21,730 nt of DNA from an uncultured Roseburia sp. (GCA_900548205.1 URJS01000035.1:1-21730), one strand, 5' to 3'; shown: positions 1 through 7,278, counted from the stretch's first letter. Made by a program: numbers and translations. Notes: generated by a model not told the origin, from the sequence alone.

Positions 1-73
1 CGCCCTGTATGCAAAAATCTCATCCTTTATGCATTGTGTTTCCGAGACTACTCTGCTAAAGGAGGATCAGAAG

Positions 74-277
74 ATGGTTAAAAAATTGAATAAGGAAATA
101 ATACTTAGTAAAAGATTTAAGAAACGTGCGATCTTGATTCTGGTTTGTACAACGATCGTATTGGCGATTGGTGCAGCAGGCTGGGGCATCGCATGGAATC
201 AGACAAGGAATTCGTTGGAAGCGGGGTTTCAAAGTGGTGTGGAAGCGAATGGATTTCAATTTGATGAGCAGTCAGGT
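74..277 (+). pseudogene. 5' fragment of a small membrane-protein gene split by a transposon
   Basis: The first 68 codons of a gene of unknown function. The ATG at 74 is chosen over the in-frame ATG at 29 because a strong AAAGGAGG (58-65) lies 8 bases upstream of it. The product begins with a Lys-rich stretch, then one hydrophobic segment (about residues 15-33, RAILILVCTTIVLAIGAAGW) that looks like an uncleaved anchor or signal. The frame reaches the 6-bp duplication TCAGGT (272-277, codons Ser-Gly) and then enters the transposon, where it stays open by chance to 436. Joining it to the fragment at 3785-4105 gives an uninterrupted protein of about 174 residues with one membrane anchor and a soluble C-terminal domain. 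I do not recognise the family. Expression could still yield an anchored, truncated 120-residue product ending in element-encoded sequence. Confidence 0.8.
272..277. repeat. Left target-site duplication (TCAGGT)
   Basis: TCAGGT directly abuts the TGTCA terminus at 278 and is repeated at 3779-3784, directly after the TGACA terminus. Both copies encode Ser-Gly in the frame of the interrupted gene, as expected for a duplicated target. A 5-bp duplication with one coincidental base cannot be excluded. Confidence 0.85.
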
Positions 278-335
278 TGTCACGTGTCGAATTATAGTTC
301 CTACCTACGGCAGTTTTATCGCAGATTAAATCTGG
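278..335. repeat. Transposon left end with subterminal repeats
   Basis: The end begins TGTCA. A CGAATTATAG block (288-297) resembles the terminal block of the right end, and CGCAGATTAAATCTGG (320-335) nearly matches the minus-strand right-end block at 3732-3747. These are candidate transposase binding sites. The terminal inverted repeat is imperfect beyond the first five bases. Confidence 0.6.
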
Positions 336-359
336 CATCTCCTTTATATCGTCTATCCC

Positions 360-387
360 AACGTGCCGTTTTTTACGGCACGTTTTT
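360..387 (+). terminator. Rho-independent terminator inside the transposon left arm
   Basis: A perfect 10-bp stem (AACGTGCCGT at 360-369 with ACGGCACGTT at 375-384) has a five-T loop and a T run. It would stop transcription entering from the interrupted host gene about 110 bases inside the element. This would insulate the transposase genes from host read-through. Confidence 0.75.
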
Positions 388-439
388 ATCTGCCCTATTG
401 ACCATTCCCATCCTTTCCCATATAGTTTTTTCATAACCA

Positions 440-634
440 AGATTAGGGTGTCAAAAGGTCTGTTTTTGCGAAAGTGCATTTTACACAAATATAATATATG
501 GGAATAAAGTTTGAAAACAGTATCATATTTAAGCATTTTATTCCACTTCAGCTGTAAATTATCGAAGTATTTTGGGATTGGATTTTCCTGCTTCTTAAGG
601 AATTGGAGAAAATCAACTTTTGACACCCTAATCT
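440..634. mobile_element. 195-bp MITE-like element nested in the transposon
   Basis: Perfect 18-bp terminal inverted repeats (AGATTAGGGTGTCAAAAG at 440-457 and its complement at 617-634) enclose AT-rich DNA. They are flanked by a direct 5-bp duplication AACCA at 435-439 and 635-639. No complete transposase is present, so it needs one supplied in trans. On the minus strand a frame stays open across the element from a GTG at about 626 (MSKVDFLQFLKK...), possibly a relic of a parent transposase with an internal deletion. That is inference. I could not assign the repeats to a named IS family. Confidence 0.85.
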
Positions 635-640
635 AACCAA

Positions 641-686
641 TAAAAAAAGAGAAAGAACAGCCCCAACCACAGTTCGTTCTTTCTCT
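641..686 (-). terminator. Minus-strand terminator in the transposon left arm
   Basis: An 11-bp perfect stem (AGAGAAAGAAC at 648-658 with its complement at 676-686) has a 17-base loop. The A7 run at 642-648 reads as a U tract on the minus strand. It would end a transcript running right to left from the start of the DUF6431-like gene. No minus-strand gene lies in the roughly 100 bases upstream (690-787), so an antisense or small RNA is possible. Confidence 0.55.
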
Positions 687-787
687 TCACCAGTTAAGTG
701 CTGCAAAGCAGGTCCTCTGCAGGGTCATGCCCTAATATATGGTTGCCTGTCATATAAGCAGTCACTTCGCATTGTTATGCAATACCT

Positions 788-1420
788 ATGATAAGAAAAA
801 ACTTACTGTTGTGCAAGATATTTCGTATAAAAACTTCATCAAAATCTCTTTTTGATTCCTACATGGCGAAATTTCAGCCATGCCTTGAAACCTGTCCCAT
901 CTGTGGCAGCTCCGGTAACTGTCACATCCACGTCTACTATGGCCGCTCCATCATTGACTTCCGGGCAGGTAAATGGGAAAAGTCAGACCTTTGTGTGATG
1001 CGGGTTTTCTGTGACAGCTGCGAGCATGCCCACGCCATCCTTCCGGATGTCATTATCCCTTATTCCACCTACAGCCTGCTCTTCATCCTGCGCCTTCTGG
1101 GGCAGTACTTTGCAGGTCGTTTCACCATCGAACAGCTCTGTGAAAGATATGAAATCTCCATCAAGCAGTTCTATAAGTGGCTTGCCCTATGGAAATCCCA
1201 CAAACAGGAATGGCTGGGTATCCTGAACGATCAGGAGATCTCTGATTTCTCTTTTCTGAAACGTATTGTCCTGATGGATTCCGCCTCTTCCTTCTCCATG
1301 GGATTTGTCCTGCGCTTTGCCTCTTCCTTCCTCCAGTCTCACAAAAACCCAATTCCGGTATCCCTGAAAAACGCACGGTATCACCAGAAGATGTTCGCTC
1401 CGGATATCTCCATCTTCTGA
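788..1420 (+). CDS. DUF6431-like zinc-finger/HTH transposon protein
   Basis: A 210-residue protein, first gene of the transposon. Two zinc-knuckle pairs are visible: C36-x2-C39 (CPICGSSGNCH) and C75-x2-C78 (CDSCEH), followed by HAILPDVIIPY, typical of the DUF6431 family as I remember it. A helix-turn-helix-like stretch (FTIEQLCERYEISIKQFYKW) follows at about residues 118-137. The protein is probably DNA binding. Proteins of this type often accompany a DDE transposase and an AAA ATPase in Clostridia. The role is unknown; a zinc-finger plus HTH layout recalls TniQ/TnsD target selectors, but that is analogy only. No good ribosome binding site precedes the ATG at 788. An in-frame TAA at 755-757 limits upstream extension and the next ATG is at 863. 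Confidence 0.75.
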   Translation: MIRKNLLLCKIFRIKTSSKSLFDSYMAKFQPCLETCPICGSSGNCHIHVYYGRSIIDFRAGKWEKSDLCVMRVFCDSCEHAHAILPDVIIPYSTYSLLFILRLLGQYFAGRFTIEQLCERYEISIKQFYKWLALWKSHKQEWLGILNDQEISDFSFLKRIVLMDSASSFSMGFVLRFASSFLQSHKNPIPVSLKNARYHQKMFAPDISIF

Positions 1421-1495
1421 CCACACGACCATGGGATGGCTGGCAGCCTCTTCTCCACTTATGATGAAGAAAAGCATAAGAAGGAGGTCTTTTCC

Positions 1496-2764
1496 ATGAG
1501 CAAAGATACTGAAACTCTCAAACATGACGCTGAAGTGGCACAGTTCCGCTTCGCTCTCATAGCTCCTGTCATCCAGGGGCTTTATCCTGATGCCTCGGCT
1601 ACGGCTTACTACAAACGGGTCACTGCATCTCCACTGACCCTTCCGGACGGTTCCACGGTTACCTACAGCTACAAAACACTGGAAAAATGGAAATCCCAGT
1701 ACAGCCTCGGCGGTCTGGATGCCCTGATGCCCAGTGTCCGGTCTGACAAAGGCATTTCCCGGGTTCTGAATGAGGAAGCCATCGCTGAAATCTATCGCAT
1801 GAAGGAGGATCATCCACGTATGAATGCCACACAGATCTATGAGCATCTCGTGAAGGAATCCTTTCTCCCGGCAGCTGTCAGCGTGGATTCCGTGCAGCGT
1901 TTCATCCGCTACAACGACCTCAAATCTGCCAGAGACCCTAACCTCCGCGACCGCAAGGCCTATGAAGAAGACGAATTCGGTAAGATCTGGCAGGCGGATA
2001 CCTGTTATCTTCCGTACATTACAGAGAACGGTCAGACCAGGCGCGTCTACTGCATCATGATCATTGACGACCATTCCAGACTTCTGGTCGGAGGCGAACT
2101 GTTCTACAATGACAATGCCTGCAACTTTCAGAAGGTGTTAAAAGATGCCATCGCCACCTACGGAATTCCCGATAAACTTTATGTCGATAATGGCTGCAGC
2201 TACTCAAACGAACAGCTTTCCATGATCTGCGTATCCCTCGGCATCCTTCTTCTGCATACAAAGATCCGTGACGGGGCCAGCAAAGGTAAAGTAGAACGGC
2301 ATTTCCGCACGCTCAAGGAACGCTGGCTTTATACTCTGGATATCGGTGCGATTACATCCCTGTCGCAGTTCAACGGAATGCTAAAAAACTACATGCGTGA
2401 ATACAACACCACCTTCCACAGAGGCATTGATGGTGTCCCTATGGAGCGCTATCAGAACTCCAAAGACCATCCCAGAAAGCCCCAGTCCAGGCAATGGCTC
2501 GATGACTGTTTTTACAACCGTATCACTCGCAAGGTCCGTAAGGATTCCACCATCACCATCGACAAGATATGCTATGATGTTCCCATGCAGTTCATCTCTG
2601 CAAAGGTGGATATCCGCTATCTCCCGGATGACATGACTTCTGCCTACATCCTGTTCGATGATAAGAAGTTCCCCATCCGTCAGACGAACCGCAATGAAAA
2701 CTGCCATACCAGGAGGAACAATCTTCCGGCAATTGATTATTCAAAGGCTGGAGGTGAATCCTGA
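1496..2764 (+). CDS. DD35E transposase (rve fold, Mu/TnsB/TniA-like)
   Basis: Catalyses cutting and joining of the transposon ends. The start at 1496 is chosen because AAGGAGG (1481-1487) precedes it; an in-frame ATG at 1436 has no such site. The 422-residue product has an N-terminal HTH region with LEKWKSQYSLGGLDAL (about 44-60), then the integrase core. Catalytic residues are D168 (WQADTCYL), D231 (LYVDNG) and E267 (GKVERHF), with D231 and E267 in DD35E spacing. A C-terminal beta-rich region (IDKICYDVP onward) resembles the Mu transposase C-terminal domain. The stop overlaps the ATPase start (TGATG), implying coupled translation. The gene appears intact. The IS481 and IS21 families share the catalytic fold, but the AAA partner and repeated end sites favour a TnsB/TniA-like or IstA-like placement. 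Confidence 0.9.
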   Translation: MSKDTETLKHDAEVAQFRFALIAPVIQGLYPDASATAYYKRVTASPLTLPDGSTVTYSYKTLEKWKSQYSLGGLDALMPSVRSDKGISRVLNEEAIAEIYRMKEDHPRMNATQIYEHLVKESFLPAAVSVDSVQRFIRYNDLKSARDPNLRDRKAYEEDEFGKIWQADTCYLPYITENGQTRRVYCIMIIDDHSRLLVGGELFYNDNACNFQKVLKDAIATYGIPDKLYVDNGCSYSNEQLSMICVSLGILLLHTKIRDGASKGKVERHFRTLKERWLYTLDIGAITSLSQFNGMLKNYMREYNTTFHRGIDGVPMERYQNSKDHPRKPQSRQWLDDCFYNRITRKVRKDSTITIDKICYDVPMQFISAKVDIRYLPDDMTSAYILFDDKKFPIRQTNRNENCHTRRNNLPAIDYSKAGGES

Positions 2765-3570
2765 TGTACAACTCCTACTACGGACTTACCTTCAACCCTT
2801 TTGATAAACAGCAGCTGAAGGAAAAAGACCACTTCATTTCCAGAGACTTTACCGAAATGACGAACCGCCTGAATTATCTCAAGGATATCCGGGGAATTGG
2901 TGTTTTTACCGCAAGGCCAGGCATGGGTAAGTCATACGCTCTCAGGTGCTTTGCTACAAGTTTAAATCCAAGCCTGTTCCACATGGAATACCTTTGTCTG
3001 TCCACCATCAGTGTTGCTGACTTTTACAAGCAGCTCTGTTCCATCCTCGGTGTTTCTGACAAAGGCGGAAAAACCGGCATGTTCAAGGCCATCCAGGAGC
3101 AGATCACCTATCTCTATAAAGAGAAACGCCAGCCCCTGCTTCTTGCCATTGATGAAGCACAATACCTGAGTACCGGAATCCTGAATGATATCAAGATGCT
3201 CATGAACTACGGCTATGATTCCGTAAACTACTTTACTCTGATCCTGTGCGGGGAATCCCATCTCAATGACACACTCCGCAAACCGGTGCATGAAGCACTC
3301 CGTCAGCGGATCACTGTCCATTATAACTACGCCGGGCTTTCGGATGATGAAGTTTCAAAGTACATCCTGCACAAGCTTCAGCTGGCGGGTGCCTCCTCCA
3401 CGATTATTGAACCGGCAGCGCTTGCAGCTGCACACAGCTTCACACAGGGCAATCCCCGTCTCATCGACAACCTGATGACGGATGCCCTGACAATCGGTTC
3501 CCAACAGGACAAGAACGTCATTGATGCCGAAATCATCCGTGCTGCAGTTGATAATCAGGGGCTGTATTAA
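2764..3570 (+). CDS. ExeA/TnsC/TniB-like AAA ATPase of the transposon
   Basis: A 268-residue P-loop ATPase that probably serves as the transposase's regulator and target-DNA loader, as TnsC, TniB, MuB and IstB do in their systems. It opens with the family N-terminus YYGLTFNPFDK. The Walker A motif is TARPGMGKS (A50-S57) and Walker B is LLLAIDEAQ with D130-E131. A sensor region (LILCGESHL) and a likely arginine finger in LRQRITVHY follow, then the C-terminal lid with GNPRLIDNL. The start overlaps the transposase stop by one base. Family length is usual and no damage is seen. It could be labelled ExeA family from homology to the secretion ATPase, but the context says transposition. Confidence 0.9.
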   Translation: MYNSYYGLTFNPFDKQQLKEKDHFISRDFTEMTNRLNYLKDIRGIGVFTARPGMGKSYALRCFATSLNPSLFHMEYLCLSTISVADFYKQLCSILGVSDKGGKTGMFKAIQEQITYLYKEKRQPLLLAIDEAQYLSTGILNDIKMLMNYGYDSVNYFTLILCGESHLNDTLRKPVHEALRQRITVHYNYAGLSDDEVSKYILHKLQLAGASSTIIEPAALAAAHSFTQGNPRLIDNLMTDALTIGSQQDKNVIDAEIIRAAVDNQGLY

Positions 3571-3778
3571 TGAAGTTTTCAAAGTACATTTCTAAGGCTG
3601 TGACTCCTGGTCATGGCCTTATTTCAAAAGCAGCACCGGCTGCCTTTCAAACAAATCTACAACAATCTGCGGTCAACCTGCGGAGAGTCTGCGGCAGGTT
3701 CCGATACGGCACAGTCGGGGAGGTGTTGCCACCGAATTTAATGTGCGGTTTGTGCCTCCCACAATGTGCCGTCTGACA
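3571..3778. repeat. Transposon right end with three subterminal repeats
   Basis: The right arm ends in TGACA (3774-3778). Read on the minus strand, three related blocks of the form CGCA-C/G-ATT occur at 3755-3773, 3732-3750 and 3657-3674. The second nearly matches the left-end block at 320-335. These are candidate transposase binding sites. A 68-codon ORF (3570-3776) overlaps the same bases and is probably not a gene. Confidence 0.65.
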
Positions 3779-3784
3779 TCAGGT
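3779..3784. repeat. Right target-site duplication (TCAGGT)
   Basis: Second copy of the 6-bp target sequence, directly after the TGACA terminus. It continues in frame as Ser-Gly-Tyr-Tyr-Lys-Lys into the 3' part of the split gene. Confidence 0.85.
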
Positions 3785-4105
3785 TACTATAAGAAAGTAA
3801 TCGATCAGAAATCTTATTACGCGCTGCCGAATCAGTCCATGCCGGGGTATTTTGATTTCGTACTTCATTTTTATAATTCCGTATTAGATTATTATACAGC
3901 GGAGAATGGGATGAATATCCAGATACGGTGGAGCGGCAGAGATCAGGAAGGAAACATGGAGCATGTGGTTTATTGCTTAGACGAATACGGAAGACATGCG
4001 TATACGCTGACGGAAGAACAAGAAAAGGAATTATGCCGGACAAATACGAATATCAGCCTCATTCTGGAACAGGGCGAGAGGATCTATGAGAGTGTATATG
4101 AATAG
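3779..4105 (+). pseudogene. 3' fragment of the split membrane-protein gene
   Basis: The C-terminal 106 codons (plus the duplicated Ser-Gly) of the gene that begins at 74, separated from it by the transposon. The fragment reads SGYYKKVIDQKSYYALP and ends ERIYESVYE, with a mixed alpha/beta, acidic, soluble composition and no membrane segment. In the intact protein it would be the domain after the anchor; its side of the membrane is not clear. An ATG at 3743 inside the element is in frame and could drive an anchorless product, but it lacks a convincing ribosome binding site. Family not recognised. A terminator follows at 4143, consistent with a single-gene unit before disruption. Confidence 0.8.
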
Positions 4106-4142
4106 CGCGAGGTAGAGGGGCTATAAAACGCCCAGTTTATAG

Positions 4143-4174
4143 CAGACAGTTTTATGAAAAACTGTCTGTTTTTT
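4143..4174 (+). terminator. Terminator of the split gene
   Basis: An 11-bp perfect stem (CAGACAGTTTT at 4143-4153 with AAAACTGTCTG at 4158-4168) is followed by a T6 tract. A second 8-bp hairpin (GCTATAAA/TTTATAGC, 4120-4143) just upstream shares a base with it. Confidence 0.85.
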
Positions 4175-4440
4175 GTTGTTAAGACATAGGAAATTGCTCT
4201 GCAATCCTATGTCTTAACAACACACTTCGTGTGAGGATGTGCACGCGCATGAGCGGAAGTATAGCTATGCGATCATGCGCGGCGCGGCAAAAGTGTAACG
4301 GAAAACCCCGTGGGAACGCACTGCGTCGGAAGGGAAAAGCCTCCGGGGAATTGCGCAGCGGCGCAGGCTTGCCTTCTGGGGCGCGCAGCATGTGAGAATT
4401 TTTGGCGGGGAACGTGCTTGATGGGAAACTGTCTGCGGAA
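4174..4440. repeat. GC-rich, hairpin-rich intergenic sequence; repeat or structured-RNA candidate
   Basis: No convincing gene lies between 4106 and 4530. The segment opens with a perfect 18-bp inverted repeat (4174-4191 with 4205-4222; core TTAAGACATAGGA) whose 13-base loop can pair further (TTGC/GCAA). Next are a small CACAC-TTC-GTGTG hairpin (4221-4233) and an 8-bp stem GCGCATGA/TCATGCGC at about 4246-4280. After that the DNA is strongly GC-rich with many GCGC blocks, unlike the AT-rich DNA on either side. From memory, similar sequences recur between genes in Lachnospiraceae, which would make it a dispersed repeat. Minus-strand ORFs here (4179-4391 and 4265-4459) are Arg/Pro/Phe-rich and look like chance translations. 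Confidence 0.5.
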
Positions 4441-4479
4441 AGGATGAAAAAAGTTCCACCTTATAAAAAACAGGGAAGC

Positions 4480-4488
4480 TGTTAGAAT
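4480..4488 (+). promoter_or_regulatory. Possible extended -10 promoter for the importer operon
   Basis: TGTTAGAAT is an extended -10-like element 43 bases before the permease start at 4531. I see no good -35 at 17 bases upstream. Tentative. Confidence 0.25.
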
Positions 4489-4530
4489 GTAATTAACAAA
4501 GGAAAAATGAGGAAAGAAAGGGAGAGGGAA

Positions 4531-5310
4531 ATGAAAAAGAAAAGCAAAGCTGACAGGATTCCGAAATGGGCATGGCTACTCATATCGTTTGTGACAGCGA
4601 TGGTGGTATGGTATTTATTATCGCTGAACCCACAGACGGCACGAAGCTTTCCGAATGCGGTTAAGACGCTGCAGTCGCTGTCTGTCATGATCGAGCGCGG
4701 CGTTTTCTGGCAGGACATCGGCAGCAGTCTGATTTCCGTGACGGCAGGTTTTGCGATTGGGTTTGTATTGTCGCTGCCTGTGGCGATTCTCATGGCATGG
4801 TACGCGCCGGTGCGCAACATCATCGAGCCGTGGATCCAATTCATCCGCAATATCCCGCCGCTGGCATATGTACCGCTTGTTGTTATCTCCGCCGGGGTCG
4901 GAAGGAAGCCGCAGATTATTGTCATTACGATCGCAACCTTCCTGATCATGACGGTTACGATTTATCAGGGTGTCATCAATGTGGATGAGACGCTGATCAA
5001 GGCGGCAAGGGTACTGGGGGCAACGGACAAGGACATTTTCTTCCGGGTGATCGCACCGGCAACGCTGCCGTTTATTATCACGGCGATTCGTCTTGGAAGT
5101 TCCACGGCGCTGACGACGCTCATCGCAGCGGAGTCTACGGGAGCTGTGGCAGGACTTGGTATGAGAATCCGTTCGCTTAACAACACCTTTGAATCAGAGC
5201 CGATGCTTTTGTACATCATCATTATCGGTATCATCGGTATGCTGGTTGAAAAGCTTGTCAAATACTTAGAGAGGAGGTTCACGGGATGGCAGGAGAAACG
5301 AGAAGTGTAA
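4531..5310 (+). CDS. ABC importer permease, TauC/SsuC type
   Basis: Membrane subunit of a NitT/TauT-class importer, 259 residues from the ATG at 4531. That start sits 6 bases after GGGAG; an in-frame ATG at 4507 with weaker AAAGG is possible. About six membrane segments are apparent, beginning with WAWLLISFVTAMVVWYLL. The cytoplasmic EAA loop that docks to the ATPase is visible at about residues 157-180 (AARVLGATDKDIFFRVIAP). The family imports sulfonates, taurine, nitrate and some heterocycles, so family alone does not give the substrate. The 3' end overlaps the ATPase gene by 25 bases and the binding protein follows, giving a complete importer. The catabolic enzymes downstream suggest a sugar-like, probably acidic cargo, which is inference. 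Confidence 0.92.
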   Translation: MKKKSKADRIPKWAWLLISFVTAMVVWYLLSLNPQTARSFPNAVKTLQSLSVMIERGVFWQDIGSSLISVTAGFAIGFVLSLPVAILMAWYAPVRNIIEPWIQFIRNIPPLAYVPLVVISAGVGRKPQIIVITIATFLIMTVTIYQGVINVDETLIKAARVLGATDKDIFFRVIAPATLPFIITAIRLGSSTALTTLIAAESTGAVAGLGMRIRSLNNTFESEPMLLYIIIIGIIGMLVEKLVKYLERRFTGWQEKREV

Positions 5311-6077
5311 AAGTAAAAATCGACAATGTCAGAAAGGTTTATGATACCAGAAACGGCGAGATGATCGCGTTAAACGGTGTGAACCTCGACATTATGGAAA
5401 ACGAGTTCATCTGCGTCGTTGGACCTTCCGGATGTGGGAAATCCACACTGTTAAATATTATCGCAGGTTTGCTTGAGCCGACATCGGGAAAGGTATCCTG
5501 TGACGGCAGGGAAGTCCAGGGAACGGGAACGGATCGCGGGGTTGTGTTCCAGCAGTACGCACTGTTTCCGTGGATGACCGTCAAAAAGAACGTTATGTTC
5601 GGTCTGAACCTAAAGGGGATCAAGGGCAAAGAAGCGGAAGAAATTGCCATGAAATATATCAAAATGGTACAGCTTGAGGATTTCGTGGATCACTACCCGA
5701 AGGAACTTTCCGGCGGTATGAAGCAGCGTGTCGCAATCGCGCGGGCATATGCGGTCAATCCCTCCATTCTTCTGATGGATGAACCGTTTGGGGCGCTGGA
5801 TGCGCAGACGCGTACGCAGCTTCAGCAGGAGCTGCTTGAGACATGGGAGAAGGAAAAGAAAACATGCTTTTTCATCACACATGACGTGGATGAGGCGATT
5901 ATTCTTGCACAGAAGGTCATTATCATGAGCGCGAGACCGGGGCGCATCAAGGAGATCGTTGATATTGATATTCCCTATCCGCGTACGCAGGAGACAAAGA
6001 TGTCGCCGGAGTTTTTGGAATTAAAGAATCATATCTGGAGTCAGGTATATCAGGAGTATCTGGAGGTCAGAAAATAG
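5286..6077 (+). CDS. ABC importer ATPase, TauB/SsuB type
   Basis: Cytoplasmic ATPase that powers the importer, 263 residues, the usual length for the family. Motifs in order: Walker A GPSGCGKST (about 46-54), Q-loop VVFQQYALFPWMTV, signature LSGGMKQR (about 140-147), Walker B ILLMDEPFGALDAQTR, and switch histidine in FITHDVDEA. The FPWMTV segment and the C-terminal tail (IMSARPGRIKEIVDIDIPYP) are characteristic of the nitrate/sulfonate/taurine group. An AGGAGG site precedes the ATG inside the permease gene, and the two genes overlap by 25 bases, which points to coupled translation. Nothing is missing. Confidence 0.95.
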   Translation: MAGETRSVKVKIDNVRKVYDTRNGEMIALNGVNLDIMENEFICVVGPSGCGKSTLLNIIAGLLEPTSGKVSCDGREVQGTGTDRGVVFQQYALFPWMTVKKNVMFGLNLKGIKGKEAEEIAMKYIKMVQLEDFVDHYPKELSGGMKQRVAIARAYAVNPSILLMDEPFGALDAQTRTQLQQELLETWEKEKKTCFFITHDVDEAIILAQKVIIMSARPGRIKEIVDIDIPYPRTQETKMSPEFLELKNHIWSQVYQEYLEVRK

Positions 6078-6135
6078 CGATCGTACTTTCGCCGGGCGAC
6101 CGGATGAAATAAAAGCCTATAAGGGAGGTAAAAAC

Positions 6136-7236
6136 ATGAAAAAGAAAATGGTAAGCTTATTAATGGCAGCGCTGATGACAGTGGGAATGCTGGCAGGCTG
6201 CGGCGGGAACACAAATGAACCGGCATCGGCGGATACCGACAAATCCTCTGAGCCTCAGAAGGTGACCGAGCCATTGGTACCTGAGACGGAGGCACCGTCA
6301 GAGGCGCCGGCTGCCGAACCGGTGACCTTGAATGTGGCATATATGCCGAACTACGGAAGTCTCTGGTCGATTGAGAATGCGATTGCACAGGGATATTTTG
6401 AGGAAGAAGGAATCACGGTAAATCTGACACAATTCCAGGATGGTCCGACGATCATCGCATCCATGGAGTCGGGAAGCATTGACATTGGTTATATCGGACA
6501 GGGGGCTCATAAACTTTGCATCGGCGGTCAGGCAACTATTTTTGCATTATCTCATATCTCCAACGGAGACGCGCTGATTGGCGGAGAGGGAATTACGAAG
6601 GTGGAGGATTTAAAGGGAAAGAAGGTTGCTTATTCTTCCGGCACATCCAGTGAGGATATTCTTTTAAATTCCCTGACAAAAGCAGGAATGACGATGGGCG
6701 ATATTGAGGCGGTTGATATGGACGCTTCCGCGATCGTGACAGCGATGTTATCCGGTGGTGTTGACGCATGTGCGACATGGTCGCCAAACAGCCTTACGAT
6801 TTTAGACGGGATGTCAAATGCTACAAAGCTGGCAGATAACCTTACATTTGCGGATCAGACCGTATCCCTGGCTAGCTGGATCGCAATGCCGGAGTTCGCA
6901 GCGGAGAACAAGGACGTACTGGTAAGATTCACAAGAGCATTATTTAAAGGCATGGATTACGGTGCAACCGAGCATCAGGAAGAAACTGCTGAACTAGTTG
7001 CAAAGGAGGTTGCACAGGATAAGGACATCGTATACCAGCAGCGCGGCGATGCAGAGTGGCTGACAGGAAAGGATGTGTCTGTAGGCGCGGCAGACGGCAC
7101 CGTAGAGGGCTATTATGAGCTGCAGAAGAAGAATCTGATCGACAGCGGCGCGGTTGTGTTTGAAGAAGGTCAGGAAGAACCGGCAGTATCTGATTATGTA
7201 TTGCTTGACGTAATGGTTGAGGCGGGTCAGTACTAA
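6136..7236 (+). CDS. Substrate-binding lipoprotein, NMT1/TauA-like
   Basis: Extracytoplasmic solute receptor of the importer, 366 residues. It has a lipoprotein signal with lipobox LAGC and Cys22 as the lipidated residue. An acidic, Pro/Glu-rich tether follows to about residue 60, then one NMT1/TauA-type binding domain. Segments include AYMPNYGSL, GYIGQGAHKLCIGG, DACATWSP and YQQRGDAEW. A GGGAGGT site precedes the start. These same segments reappear in the C-terminal half of the chemoreceptor-like protein at 16382-18322, so the two are paralogues. Ligand unknown; the family binds sulfonates, pyrimidines and other small molecules. A hairpin after the gene (7279-7305) may set its level relative to the enzymes. 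Confidence 0.92.
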   Translation: MKKKMVSLLMAALMTVGMLAGCGGNTNEPASADTDKSSEPQKVTEPLVPETEAPSEAPAAEPVTLNVAYMPNYGSLWSIENAIAQGYFEEEGITVNLTQFQDGPTIIASMESGSIDIGYIGQGAHKLCIGGQATIFALSHISNGDALIGGEGITKVEDLKGKKVAYSSGTSSEDILLNSLTKAGMTMGDIEAVDMDASAIVTAMLSGGVDACATWSPNSLTILDGMSNATKLADNLTFADQTVSLASWIAMPEFAAENKDVLVRFTRALFKGMDYGATEHQEETAELVAKEVAQDKDIVYQQRGDAEWLTGKDVSVGAADGTVEGYYELQKKNLIDSGAVVFEEGQEEPAVSDYVLLDVMVEAGQY

Positions 7237-7278
7237 AATAAAAGTAGCTTCCGATGAAAACGGGGGCAGTTAAGAAGT

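Larger units (their letters stand above)
278..3778 (+). mobile_element. 3.5-kb DD35E/AAA+ transposon with a DUF6431-like accessory gene
   Basis: A complete-looking element bounded by TGTCA (278) and TGACA (ending 3778) and flanked by TCAGGT duplications. It encodes, in order, a zinc-finger/HTH protein, a DD35E integrase-fold transposase and an ExeA/TnsC-like ATPase. Related blocks recur near both ends: CGCAGATTAAATCTGG at 320-335 on the left, and on the minus strand of the right end CGCACATTAAATTCGG (3732-3747), GGCACATTGTGGGAGG (3755-3770) and CCGCAGATTGTTGTAG (3657-3672). Such multi-site ends are known for the Mu/Tn7/Tn5053 group. The transposase plus AAA protein architecture also resembles IS21 (IstA/IstB). 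All three genes look intact, so it may be mobile. The left arm holds a nested 195-bp insertion; without it and its duplication the element is about 3.3 kb. Confidence 0.85.

Noticed and set aside
117..626. 169-codon minus-strand ORF across the transposon left end and MITE
   Set aside because: It crosses the transposon boundary into the split host gene and two element junctions, so it cannot be an ancestral gene. Only the part inside the MITE might be a relic.
748..787. TGTCATATAAGCAG considered as the transposon left end
   Set aside because: Its flank does not match the sequence after the right end, whereas TGTCA at 278 has a matching TCAGGT duplication and restores the host reading frame.
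1187..2074. 295-codon minus-strand ORF
   Set aside because: It is antisense to the DUF6431-like and transposase genes, which have clear motifs on the plus strand.
3570..3776. 68-codon ORF after the transposon ATPase, starting in TAATG overlap
   Set aside because: It lies over the right-end binding repeats and its stop is within the terminal TGACA. Composition is unremarkable and no family is recognised, so the overlap start is probably chance.
4179..4459. Overlapping minus-strand ORFs in the GC-rich spacer
   Set aside because: Arg/Pro/Phe-rich translations from a hairpin-rich sequence with no ribosome binding site; likely non-coding repeat DNA.
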